Source of the DNA: Anaerocolumna xylanovorans DSM 12503
Lineage (GTDB): Bacteria > Bacillota > Clostridia > Lachnospirales > Lachnospiraceae
Assembly: GCF_900143645.1 (NCBI RefSeq)
Contig: NZ_FRFD01000003.1
Location: forward strand, 248,001 to 312,000
Reading direction: 5' to 3'
Length of the DNA stretch: 64,000 nucleotides
Under the pieces are notes generated by a model. It ran no database searches. It saw only the letters and a list, made by a program, of their open reading frames with translations, and was not told the origin of the DNA. The position numbers and the translations under genes are program-made. Within the stretch, counting starts at the first letter, position 1. Every line of letters starts with the position of its first letter. Positions 25,705-33,295 of this stretch are shown in pieces.

Positions 25705-25785
25705 ATGAATGTAAAATATTATGTGGAACGTAAATTAAGTATGCTGTTTGTTATTCTTATGATGCTGGTTATCTTCGCCTGCTGA
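25705..25785 (+). CDS. Possible 26-residue membrane peptide
   Basis: ATG 25705 is preceded by GAAAGGAG with 5-base spacing, an ideal initiation site. It encodes a 26-residue peptide with a short charged N-terminus (MNVKYYVERKLS) and a hydrophobic tail (MLFVILMMLVIFAC), a typical single-pass small membrane protein. It lies 190 bases after the metal regulator and just before a terminator-like hairpin. No family is recognised. Size and context resemble small regulators of transporters, but this is inference. Confidence 0.45.
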   Translation: MNVKYYVERKLSMLFVILMMLVIFAC

Positions 25786-25790
25786 TTTGC

Positions 25791-25819
25791 TTGCAAATAT
25801 TTTATCATATCGCTATAAT
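25791..25819 (+). promoter_or_regulatory. Promoter of the threonine aldolase gene
   Basis: TTGCAA (25791-25796) and a perfect TATAAT (25814-25819) with a 17-base spacer lie about 105 bases before the start codon. Confidence 0.7.
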
Positions 25820-25854
25820 GAAAAGAACAGGCTGCAAAAGGTACTGTTCTTTTC
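25820..25854 (+). terminator. Hairpin after the small peptide gene
   Basis: GAAAAGAACAG (25820-25830) pairs with CTGTTCTTTTC (25844-25854) and is followed by TTAT. It would end transcripts arriving from upstream; the start point of the promoter at 25814 falls inside it. The remainder of the 409-base gap holds the hairpin, the peptide and the promoter. Confidence 0.5.
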
Positions 25855-25923
25855 TTATACAGTCATTTGGAACAGTAACAAAGGCAGGAAATGACTGTAA
25901 ATCCGGACATGTGAGGAATTAAA

Positions 25924-26955
25924 ATGTACAGTTTTATGAATGATTACAGTGAAGGCGCCCATCCAAAGGTACTGGAACTGTTGATAAAGAGCAATTTAGA
26001 GCAGAATACAGGCTATGGGGAAGATACCCATACCATAAGAGCAAAGGAATCTATCAAAAAGCTACTGTTAAAGGAAAAGGCGGATATTCATTTTATTCCC
26101 GGTGGAACCCAGACCAACCTTCTTGTAATATCTTCTTTTCTAAGGCCTTTTGAGGCAGTGATCGCAGCAGATACCGGACATATAAATGTTCATGAAACAG
26201 GCGCAATTGAAGCAACCGGGCATAAAGTAATAACAGTACCAAATAAGGACGGTAAGGTTACCCCTAAGGATATCCTTGAAGCAGTAAGATTCCATAGTGA
26301 TGAACACATGGTAAAGACAGCTATGGTGTATCTCTCGGATTCTACGGAGCTTGGAACTGTGTATACAAAAGAAGAGCTGTACAAAATCCGCCAAGTGTGC
26401 AATAGAGAAGGACTTCTATTATTCTTAGACGGTGCAAGATTAGGTTCTGCGCTGGCTTCGGAAGAGAATGATCTGGAGCTTTCTGATATAGCGGAGCTTA
26501 CGGATGTATTTTATATCGGCGGAACAAAGAACGGAGCACTTCTTGGAGAAGCTCTGGTAATTGTAAAAGAAGAACTGAAAGCAAATTTCCGCTATCTGAT
26601 TAAACAAAGAGGGGCTCTGATGGCAAAGGGCTTCGTGGCCGGCATACAGTTTGAAGCACTGTTTTCTGACGGTCTGTTCTTTGAACTGGGAGAGCATGCT
26701 AATGAAATGGCAGGCAGGATACGTGACACCTTAAAGGCTTTGAAGGTAGAGTTTTTAGCACCGCCTGTAAGCAATCAGTTATTTCCCATACTGCCCGATG
26801 AATTCTTGGAGGAACTAAAAGAAGAGTTCGCATTTTCCGTACAAAAAAAGATGGAGAATGATAAAAGTGCCGTCCGTTTTGTAACCTCCTGGGCTACAAC
26901 ACCGGAAAGCGTAGAGGCGTTGTGCGGATTCCTAAACCAGAAGCTAAAAAGATAA
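25924..26955 (+). CDS. ltaE: Threonine aldolase (low-specificity, PLP-dependent)
   Basis: This 343-residue fold-type I PLP enzyme cleaves L-threonine to glycine and acetaldehyde. It starts MYSFMNDYSEGAHPKVLE, as in the family, and has GGTQTNLLV and LDGARLGSAL (cofactor contacts). The PLP-binding lysine is Lys202 in YIGGTKNGALLGEA. The length is normal. GAGGAATTAAA precedes ATG 25924. It has its own promoter and seems unrelated to the metal genes upstream. Confidence 0.93.
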   Translation: MYSFMNDYSEGAHPKVLELLIKSNLEQNTGYGEDTHTIRAKESIKKLLLKEKADIHFIPGGTQTNLLVISSFLRPFEAVIAADTGHINVHETGAIEATGHKVITVPNKDGKVTPKDILEAVRFHSDEHMVKTAMVYLSDSTELGTVYTKEELYKIRQVCNREGLLLFLDGARLGSALASEENDLELSDIAELTDVFYIGGTKNGALLGEALVIVKEELKANFRYLIKQRGALMAKGFVAGIQFEALFSDGLFFELGEHANEMAGRIRDTLKALKVEFLAPPVSNQLFPILPDEFLEELKEEFAFSVQKKMENDKSAVRFVTSWATTPESVEALCGFLNQKLKR

Positions 26956-27029
26956 GACTATGTATAAGAAGTCTTTAAGTACCCTAAAATAAAGGCAGGC
27001 AGGTAAATATGCCTGGAAGGAGAGTATCT

Positions 27030-27812
27030 ATGGATAATAATTATAAACAGAAAATCATTCAGGGAAGGGAAATTATGAAAGCATCTGATTATGAGGTGGA
27101 AAGTGATGAGAAAAAGGGTTTGCCCCAGCCGTCCTTGTCAAATGAAAAATCTGCTGATACTGTTGTAAAGCTTTCCAAAGAATTTGAAGATATCCTGACA
27201 GAAAACAGTTTTCTTGACATCTTAAACAACCGGGGCAGCAAAAGAAAATATACCACGGAAGCACTGACCTTAAAGGAACTGTCCTTTCTCCTTTGGGCTA
27301 CCCAGGGAGTAAAAGGTGTAATCGGCAATAATAGAAAAGCAACTCTTCGCACAGTACCTTCTGCGGGAGCAAGACATCCCTTTGAGACTTATTTATTTGT
27401 AAACCGGGTGGAAGGTCTTATACAGGGAATGTATCATTATCTGCCACTTACACATGAACTGGAACTGATAAGAGAAGACAGCGAACAGGAGAATAAGGTC
27501 ACAAAAGCATTCCTGGGGCAGAGCTTTGCAGGAGGAGCACCGGTAAGCTTTGTATGGAGCGTTGTGCCCTACCGCAGTGAGTGGCGTTATACGGTAGATG
27601 CCCAGAAATATGCACTGATAGATGCGGGACATATCTGCCAGAACCTCTACCTGGCAGGAGAAGCCATCGGCTGCGGCGTATGTGCTATCGGAGCTTATGA
27701 CCAGCAGCTTACCGACAGCCTTATCGGCTTGTCAAAGGCATACTCTTTGGAAGAAGACAGTGAATTTACCGTGTATGCGGCAGCTGTCGGAAAGAAGGTA
27801 AAAGAGAATTAA
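27030..27812 (+). CDS. SagB-type nitroreductase-family oxidoreductase
   Basis: This 260-residue FMN-dependent protein is of the nitroreductase superfamily, SagB-like branch. NRGSKRKYTTEALTLKELSF and LRTVPSAGARHPFETYL are the characteristic FMN and family blocks; GHICQNLYLAGEAIGCGVCA is the C-terminal signature. SagB enzymes oxidise azoline rings in peptide toxins, but no cyclodehydratase or precursor peptide gene lies nearby, so a general redox role is more likely here. ATG 27030 follows AAGGAGAGT; an earlier in-frame ATG lacks a good site. Confidence 0.88.
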   Translation: MDNNYKQKIIQGREIMKASDYEVESDEKKGLPQPSLSNEKSADTVVKLSKEFEDILTENSFLDILNNRGSKRKYTTEALTLKELSFLLWATQGVKGVIGNNRKATLRTVPSAGARHPFETYLFVNRVEGLIQGMYHYLPLTHELELIREDSEQENKVTKAFLGQSFAGGAPVSFVWSVVPYRSEWRYTVDAQKYALIDAGHICQNLYLAGEAIGCGVCAIGAYDQQLTDSLIGLSKAYSLEEDSEFTVYAAAVGKKVKEN

Positions 27813-27815
27813 GCG

Positions 27816-28097
27816 ATGAGAATAGGAACTTTGCAGATATGGCTGTATATGCCCTGGGTGCATTCTTTAAAGGAAAAGCGCATGGTGGTAAAGAGCCTGT
27901 GCGCTAAGCTAAGAAATCAATTTAACCTGTCTGTGGGAGAAGTAGAGGAGCAGGATACCCATCAGATTGCCGTATTTGGCATTGCCTGCGTAGCAGGGGA
28001 CACGGCACAGGCAGACAGTATATTAGATAATGTCCTGACCTTTGTAGAAAGTAACACCGAGGGAGAGATTACGAAAATCGAAAGAGAAATACTGTAA
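27816..28097 (+). CDS. DUF503 protein (YlxP-like)
   Basis: This 93-residue small protein resembles the DUF503/YlxP family (MRIGTLQIWLYMPWVHSLKEKRM; EQDTHQIAVFGIACV), whose members have been linked to ribosome maturation. It starts 3 bases after the nitroreductase stop codon and lies 15 bases before the acetyltransferase gene, so the three form an operon. The length is normal for the family. Confidence 0.9.
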   Translation: MRIGTLQIWLYMPWVHSLKEKRMVVKSLCAKLRNQFNLSVGEVEEQDTHQIAVFGIACVAGDTAQADSILDNVLTFVESNTEGEITKIEREIL

Positions 28098-28112
28098 GAA
28101 AAGGGGATACCA

Positions 28113-28604
28113 ATGAAAAAAGACGACTGGTTTCAGATACGGGAAGCGAAGGAAGAAGATACCAAAGATATCCTGGACTTAATCATAGAGCTGGCTGCTT
28201 ATGAGAAAATGGAAAATCTGGTAACAGCTACAGAAGAGATTCTAAAAGACTCTCTCTTTCACCGGGGTGTGGCGAAGGCATTGATTGCTGAATATGATGG
28301 CAAGCCTGTCGGCTATGCTATCTACTTCTTTAATTTTTCAACATTTACGGGAAAAGCGGGAATCTATCTGGAAGACATCTACATGAAACCTGCATTCAGG
28401 GGAAAGGGCTATGGAAAGGCTCTCCTTGGTGAAGTTGCAAGAGAAGCGGTTAAAAGAGGATGCCCCAGACTGGAATGGGCCTGCCTTAACTGGAATAAGC
28501 CATCTATCAACTTTTATGAAAGCCTTGAAGCAAAGCATCTGGATGAATGGAGAACCTACCGTATCACAGGAGAGAATATCAGGAAGTTAGCAGGAGAAGA
28601 GTAA
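28113..28604 (+). CDS. GNAT acetyltransferase, SSAT-like
   Basis: This 163-residue acetyl-CoA dependent N-acetyltransferase resembles diamine (spermidine/spermine) acetyltransferases. The acetyl-CoA loop is FRGKGYGKALL (motif A), and ECWACLNWN-like LEWACLNWNKPSINFYESL is the SSAT-type motif B. LEDIYMKPAFRG immediately before motif A is typical. AAGGGG precedes ATG 28113. It is the last gene of the nitroreductase-DUF503 operon. A polyamine substrate is likely but not proven. Confidence 0.88.
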   Translation: MKKDDWFQIREAKEEDTKDILDLIIELAAYEKMENLVTATEEILKDSLFHRGVAKALIAEYDGKPVGYAIYFFNFSTFTGKAGIYLEDIYMKPAFRGKGYGKALLGEVAREAVKRGCPRLEWACLNWNKPSINFYESLEAKHLDEWRTYRITGENIRKLAGEE

Positions 28605-28686
28605 GATTAAGGATGATAAACAGGAAGTTGTAAACTTGTTGAATAGAGTTTAGGCAATCTCTGCGGTAACAGTAAACATATGAATA

Positions 28687-28746
28687 GAAGAAGCCCTTAG
28701 CTTTCCTTGTATAATGAATTGCAGGAAAGCCAGAGCTTCTTTTTAT
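28687..28746. terminator. Bidirectional terminator
   Basis: AGAAGC...CTTTCCT pairs with AGGAAAG...AGCTTCT, followed by Ts. It lies between the convergent acetyltransferase and GH3 genes. Its sequence resembles the terminator at 13506-13577. Confidence 0.75.
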
Positions 28747-28777
28747 TTTTGTCATTGTTTCGATTCAATATAAGGCC

Positions 28778-30166
28778 TTATTGTAAGATGCCAAGACGGA
28801 GCTTCCAGATCAGGATACGGATAACAGAAGCATCAATCCGTTCTTCCTTGATAGTGCCTTTCTTTAAGGCGTCTAATACGGCAGGAATCTGTGTGTCAAA
28901 GTTAGAAGCTATCAAAAGATCATTGCCGGCTTTGATGGCAAGAACAGCCGCATTATCATCAGAGGTATAATCCTTGATGGCATCCATACTAAGGTCATCT
29001 GTCATAATTACACCTTCAAATCCCAAAGTATCCCTTAAAACATCATGGACAGCAGAAGATAAAGAAGCAGGATGGTCCTTATCCAGGCAAGTAACAATAT
29101 TGTGGGATACTAAAATACTGTCAGCGCCGGCTTTAATACCGGCCTCAAAGGGAAGAAAATCATTCTTAACAAACTGCTCATATTTCCTGGTATCGGTAGC
29201 AACGCCTGTGTGAGTATCCACGTTATTGCCGTAGCCGGGAAAATGCTTTAAGGTACTTCCAATCTTATCCTGCTTCATTTCCAATACGACAGTTTTAACA
29301 TAGTTGGCGGTAGCCTTAGCATCCTTTCCAAAGGAACGTTTATAAATAAAATCACTTGGATTGGTAGAAACATCACTGACAGGTGCCAGATTAACATTTA
29401 TGCCAAGGCTTAATAACAAGTCGGCTTTTTCCTTCGTATCAGCCTGTATTGCTTCAAAGCCGCCTTTTTTATACAAATCGATGGGAGATTCAAAAGGGCT
29501 GCTTCTAAAAGCAGAATATTTGCTAAGGCGGTTAACAGTACCGCCTTCTTCATCCACACCAATAAGCATGGGAATGGAGGAAGCTTCCTGATAGCTGTTT
29601 AACATTTTCTTAATGCTGGTCTTTGTCTCATCCTTAAAATCATCCCCAAAGAGAATATAACCTCCAAGGCGGTAATCTGAAACATCCTTAATACCGGTGT
29701 CTTTTCTTAGACGGACAAAAAACATCTGTCCTACTTTTTCAGCAAGGGTCATATCAGAGGCTATTTCCGTAGCTCTTGCTTCATAGGAATCACTATCCTT
29801 AGTACCATTATTGGAAGAGGAGTTGTCAGTGGGAGAACCGGTTGAGGGTATGTCTGTCGGAGTCTGTGAAACCGTACCGTTGCCGGAGACCGGGCTGGTC
29901 ACATCGGTGCCGTCAGAATCATCTGCTCCTCCGGTGGGACCCTCGGCAGTGTTATCATCCATATTGATAGAAGGAATAGGGACATTTGTTGCAGGCTCAC
30001 CGGTACCTTCTGTATTGCCGGAATTATCATCGGTATCCGGTGCAGGGGTAACAGTATCCACCGGAGAATTATCTTTTGGTGCGGAAGGAAGAATTCTGCT
30101 GCAGCCGGTAATGAATAGAGTTAATAGTAATAATAAGCAAACAAATTTAGATTTGTGGGATTTCAT
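28778..30166 (-). CDS. GH3 beta-N-acetylhexosaminidase lipoprotein (NagZ-like)
   Basis: This 462-residue lipoprotein opens MKSHKSKFVCLLLLLTLFIT followed by the lipobox Cys (GCS), so it is anchored outside the membrane. Residues 30-125 are a low-complexity Thr/Ser/Asp/Gly/Pro linker. The rest is a GH3 domain with FGDDF, GVDEEGGTVNRL, KHFPGYGNNVDTH (the NagZ-type KH(F/I)PG.G motif) and the nucleophile region MTDDLSMDAI. It likely removes GlcNAc from cell-wall muropeptides. The start at 30166 has AAAGGAAT upstream; a longer in-frame extension would bury the signal peptide. Confidence 0.92.
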   Translation of the reverse strand: MKSHKSKFVCLLLLLTLFITGCSRILPSAPKDNSPVDTVTPAPDTDDNSGNTEGTGEPATNVPIPSINMDDNTAEGPTGGADDSDGTDVTSPVSGNGTVSQTPTDIPSTGSPTDNSSSNNGTKDSDSYEARATEIASDMTLAEKVGQMFFVRLRKDTGIKDVSDYRLGGYILFGDDFKDETKTSIKKMLNSYQEASSIPMLIGVDEEGGTVNRLSKYSAFRSSPFESPIDLYKKGGFEAIQADTKEKADLLLSLGINVNLAPVSDVSTNPSDFIYKRSFGKDAKATANYVKTVVLEMKQDKIGSTLKHFPGYGNNVDTHTGVATDTRKYEQFVKNDFLPFEAGIKAGADSILVSHNIVTCLDKDHPASLSSAVHDVLRDTLGFEGVIMTDDLSMDAIKDYTSDDNAAVLAIKAGNDLLIASNFDTQIPAVLDALKKGTIKEERIDASVIRILIWKLRLGILQ

Positions 30167-30357
30167 AATAAATTCCTTTCTTTTAACATAGCAATCTTTT
30201 TTATAGTATATCCCAAATGACAGCAATTACATCAACGCAGCGAGCTTTGGAAATGGAACATTTTTCAGCAGGATATAATCATTGTTATAGATAAAGCTGA
30301 ATCACATTTTAGCACCATATCTCATATGTGTAAAGGTACAATTATAGCCAGTTCTTA

Positions 30358-30387
30358 TGGACAAAGACCGGTAATATGACGTATAAT
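30358..30387 (+). promoter_or_regulatory. Probable promoter of rlmD
   Basis: TGGACA (30358-30363) and a perfect TATAAT (30382-30387) are 18 bases apart, giving a leader of about 140 bases. In the other part of the 366-base gap (30167-30357) only a weak minus-strand promoter for the GH3 gene (TTGATG...TATACT, 30205-30235) is visible. Confidence 0.5.
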
Positions 30388-30532
30388 AAGCTTCGCGGGT
30401 TGAAATGCCGGTAATCTGGCGATTAAATAAATATAAAGAAGATATCATGTAGGAAGTATGCCGTACTTTTTGCATTCAAAATACGTATTCAGAGATATCA
30501 ATTAAAACATGTTTTTTACGAAAGGAGTCAGC

Positions 30533-31969
30533 ATGAAAAAAGGAACTCAATATACAGGAACAGTAGAAAGAATAGACTTTCCGGGAAAAGGAATCGTTAA
30601 TATAGAGGGTGAAAAGGTAGTTATCAAAGACACCATAACAGGGCAGAAAGTAAGCTTTGCCATAAGCAAAGCCAGAAAAGGGAAGAAGGAAGGCCGTTTG
30701 CTGGAAGTGGTCGAAAAGTCACCTCTTGAAACAGTGGAGGCAAAATGCAGGCATTTTGGTCCTTGCGGCGGCTGCAATTACCAAACGATACCCTATGAAA
30801 CCCAGCTAAACATAAAAGAAGACCAGGTAAAGCGGTTACTGGGAGCTGTCACCGAAGAGCTGCCTTTTCAGGGAATCAAGGGAAGCCCCAAACAGTGGGA
30901 ATACCGGAATAAGATGGAGTTTTCCTTTGGAGATGAAGTAAAAGACGGACCTCTTAGCTTAGGACTTCACAAAAAAGGAAGTTTCCACGACATCATAACA
31001 ACCTCCGGCTGCTGTATTGTACATTCGGATTACAATAAGATATTAACCTGTGTTTTGGAATGTTCAAGGGAGCTCGGGTTGCCCTTTTACCGGAAAATGT
31101 CCCATATCGGTTATTTAAGGCATCTTCTGGTCCGCAGGGCAGAAAAGACCGGCGAAATACTTATCAACTTAATAACCTCTTCCCAGTGGGAGCTTTGCAC
31201 TTCTGCTAATGAAGAAACAGACGGACAAATCCCTGATACAAAAAAGAAAGACACTCTGTCAGAAGCCGGAATGCTTGAGGAATTAAAGACACGCCTCTTA
31301 AGCCTTCCCATTGACGGAAAAATAGTCGGATTTCTTCATACGGTAAACGACAGCCAGGCAGATATCGTGAAAAGCGACAGAACAGATATTATATACGGGC
31401 AAGATTATTTCTATGAAGAACTCTTAGGTCTGACCTTTAAGATATCAACCTTTTCCTTCTTCCAGACAAATTCCCTGGGCGCAGAGGTGCTTTATGATAC
31501 CGCAAGGGAATTCGTCGGTGAGACAAAGGACAAGCTGATCTTTGACCTTTACAGCGGGACAGGAACCATTGCACAGCTTCTTGCACCGGTGGCAAAGAAG
31601 GTGATTGGCGTCGAGATTGTTGAAGAGGCAGTAATTGCAGCAAAAGAAAACGCAGCCCTGAATAATCTTGATAACTGTGAGTTCATTGCAGGTGATGTGT
31701 TAAAGGTAATCGATACTATTGAAGAAAGACCGGATTTAATCGTGCTTGATCCCCCAAGAGATGGCGTAAATCCCAAGGCTTTGGAGAAAATTATTCAATA
31801 CGGGGTAGAGCGGATCGTATATATTTCCTGTAAACCTACGAGCCTGGCAAGGGATTTGGTGGTGTTGCAGGAAAAGGGGTATAGGGTGGAAAAGGTTTGC
31901 TGTGTGGATATGTTTCCGAATACTGGGCACGTGGAGACTGTTGTCTTGATGTCACGCAAAGATAAATAA
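30533..31969 (+). CDS. rlmD: 23S rRNA (uracil-5-)-methyltransferase RlmD/RumA family
   Basis: This 478-residue enzyme makes 5-methyluridine in 23S rRNA using SAM. An N-terminal TRAM domain (residues 1-60) binds RNA. Cysteines in CRHFGPCGGCNYQ (near 72) bind a 4Fe-4S cluster. The methyltransferase has DLYSGTGTIAQLL (near 342), DPPRDG (near 405) and the catalytic Cys in ISCKPTSL (near 432). ATG 30533 follows AAAGGAG. The 3' end is a known insertion hot spot for mobile elements in Firmicutes, and mobile-element genes indeed begin right after it. Confidence 0.93.
   Translation: MKKGTQYTGTVERIDFPGKGIVNIEGEKVVIKDTITGQKVSFAISKARKGKKEGRLLEVVEKSPLETVEAKCRHFGPCGGCNYQTIPYETQLNIKEDQVKRLLGAVTEELPFQGIKGSPKQWEYRNKMEFSFGDEVKDGPLSLGLHKKGSFHDIITTSGCCIVHSDYNKILTCVLECSRELGLPFYRKMSHIGYLRHLLVRRAEKTGEILINLITSSQWELCTSANEETDGQIPDTKKKDTLSEAGMLEELKTRLLSLPIDGKIVGFLHTVNDSQADIVKSDRTDIIYGQDYFYEELLGLTFKISTFSFFQTNSLGAEVLYDTAREFVGETKDKLIFDLYSGTGTIAQLLAPVAKKVIGVEIVEEAVIAAKENAALNNLDNCEFIAGDVLKVIDTIEERPDLIVLDPPRDGVNPKALEKIIQYGVERIVYISCKPTSLARDLVVLQEKGYRVEKVCCVDMFPNTGHVETVVLMSRKDK
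31928..31945 (+). other. Candidate attachment site in the rlmD 3' end
   Basis: CACGTGGAGACTGTTGTC near the end of rlmD resembles the CACGTGGAG-type core used by elements that insert into rum-family genes in streptococci. Foreign genes begin directly downstream. The second copy that should mark the far end lies outside this window, if it exists. Confidence 0.4.
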
Positions 31970-31993
31970 ATAGGCTTAAAAAGCCTGAAATCA

Positions 31994-32047
31994 AAGGTTT
32001 CCAGACTTTCGGTATCAATCACCGTTTGATGGAAACCTTATTTTTTT
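31994..32047 (+). terminator. Terminator after rlmD
   Basis: AAGGTTTCCA (31994-32003) pairs perfectly with TGGAAACCTT (32030-32039), followed by A and seven Ts. The intervening 26 bases may form a further small stem. Confidence 0.7.
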
Positions 32048-32076
32048 ATCGTTCAAAAGCAGCCCCGGTTTAAGAG

Positions 32077-32175
32077 CATTGTTGGGTTGAGGCTATAGAA
32101 CTGCTTTTTATCCTGCGAGACAAGGGAACTACTGTTTTTGGATAGGGTTGAAACTAGAGAACTGTTGTTAAATGA
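32077..32175 (+). repeat. Degenerate direct repeats at the element edge
   Basis: GGGTTGAGGCTATAGAACTG and GGGTTGAAACTAGAGAACTG-like units recur about 60-70 bases apart, with a partial third unit GGGAACTACTG between them. Copies are imperfect and spacing is irregular, so this is not a CRISPR array. No function is assigned. Confidence 0.35.
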
Positions 32176-32184
32176 ATGAAATAA

Positions 32185-32217
32185 AAGGCAGTAGCCCTAT
32201 TACAGAACTACTGCCTT
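32185..32217 (-). terminator. Terminator of the sigma-like gene
   Basis: AAGGCAGTA (32185-32193) and TACTGCCTT (32209-32217) form a perfect 9-base stem just beyond the minus-strand stop codon, with TTTTAT on the minus-strand side. Confidence 0.6.
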
Positions 32218-32225
32218 CTACTATG

Positions 32226-32810
32226 TTATCTTCCTAAATCATCTCGGCTAATATGTTGTTGTAGAATTGTTCTCATACGCTTGATCATATCGTTAACCGA
32301 TGACTGTGGCTTATTAATTAGGTTTGCAATGGTACGCTGTGATTTTCCGTCATAAAGCACCTCAAAGATTGGTGCCAACTCAGGTGCCTTGTTACGAAGA
32401 CTTTCAAGAAGGTCTTCAAAGAGCATAGCTGTCAGGATTGTTTCGCACTGATTAGCAGCTGGGTCCTCGAATTCAAGCTCTGTTTCCTCGAAGAAGGATT
32501 CAAGCGAAAGCGGAGCTCCATCTTTCATCTTCTTGCAGGCCTTGCAGTCCATTTCGCAGCGTTTGAGGCTTCCCTTGCCATCGCTCACAATGCAGCGGCG
32601 ACCGCGTTCTTCACGTTTCATTTCTGCCCAAATGGGACGCATGTACGAAAGATAAAGTTCTTCATCATCTGTAGGAATCATTATAGCTGATACTATTTTG
32701 TTCCCGATTTTTGCTGGTACCACATCTTCTTTTTTTATACCGTAAGCTTTGATTGTCTCTCTTGTTACCTCCATAGGGATGAGGTATGTTTTTTTGTCTT
32801 TCTTTGTCAT
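32226..32810 (-). CDS. Sigma-70 region 4-like protein of mobile elements
   Basis: This 194-residue protein ends in a sigma-70 region 4-like HTH (LYDGKSQRTIANLINKPQSS, then VNDMIKRMRTIL). A Cys cluster lies at residues 75-95 (RRCIVSD, KRCEMDCKACKKMKDG), as in Lachnospiraceae and clostridial conjugative-element proteins. The N-terminal part (TYLIPMEVTRETIKAYGIKK) looks like a small beta-rich domain. AGGAGGGC precedes the ATG. It is the first foreign gene after rlmD and points to a mobile element. Its target promoters are unknown. Confidence 0.7.
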   Translation of the reverse strand: MTKKDKKTYLIPMEVTRETIKAYGIKKEDVVPAKIGNKIVSAIMIPTDDEELYLSYMRPIWAEMKREERGRRCIVSDGKGSLKRCEMDCKACKKMKDGAPLSLESFFEETELEFEDPAANQCETILTAMLFEDLLESLRNKAPELAPIFEVLYDGKSQRTIANLINKPQSSVNDMIKRMRTILQQHISRDDLGR

Positions 32811-33068
32811 AATATAAGCCCTCCTTCGGCTTGAAACCGAAGCGAGAGCTCACATGACGTGCACCAGCCAAAAAAGGCAATAGTCGACCGTCCGAATGGG
32901 ATTACTCCCGCTTCAGAATTGGCGACCAGCTATTCCAGTGGCTGGTGGCAGTTGTTTAGTTGTTCACCCGATAGGTCTGGAATCATCCTTGATCAGGGGA
33001 TGCCCTATGAGGTGATAGTTCATTAACCGAAGACTATGCAACGGTCGAAGCAGACACCAAAATAATTA

Positions 33069-33098
33069 TTGTTATATTGTGGAAAGTCGTGATATAAT
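33069..33098 (+). promoter_or_regulatory. Promoter reading toward the NACHT gene
   Basis: TTGTTA (33069-33074) and TATAAT (33093-33098), 18 bases apart, lie in the 485-base gap 32811-33295. The leader would be about 190 bases and includes the hairpin at 33146-33176. The rest of the gap holds small hairpins (CTTCGG/CCGAAG near 32825, ACCAGC/GCTGGT near 32930) and no gene that I can support. Confidence 0.5.
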
Positions 33099-33145
33099 GA
33101 ACCAGTAGGATTTACTGGGAATTATATCGATTTGTTAACAACAAA

Positions 33146-33176
33146 AAGCTGATGTCCAAGCTTCTGACATCAGCTT
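33146..33176. terminator. Perfect hairpin in the NACHT leader
   Basis: AAGCTGATGTC (33146-33156) pairs with GACATCAGCTT (33166-33176), loop of 9. It lies 120 bases before the NACHT start. It lacks a T-run, so it may be a regulatory hairpin rather than a terminator. Confidence 0.45.
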
Positions 33177-33295
33177 ACCAATATAGCGATTTGCTCCGTG
33201 TTAGAGCGGAGATTGTTTCTTATTTACAATGACTTACAAACGGTTGATTGTGGGTTACATGCCTATCAAACAACATATTTCAAGGGGGACAAACG

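Noticed and set aside
27030..27812. Peptide-toxin (SagB) biosynthesis locus
   Set aside because: No cyclodehydratase (SagC/D) or precursor peptide gene is nearby, so a stand-alone oxidoreductase is likelier.
32077..32175. CRISPR array
   Set aside because: The two or three repeat units are imperfect and unevenly spaced, and no cas gene lies nearby.
31970..32225. tRNA gene as the insertion target
   Set aside because: No cloverleaf or conserved TTCGA loop was found; the rlmD end is the likelier target.
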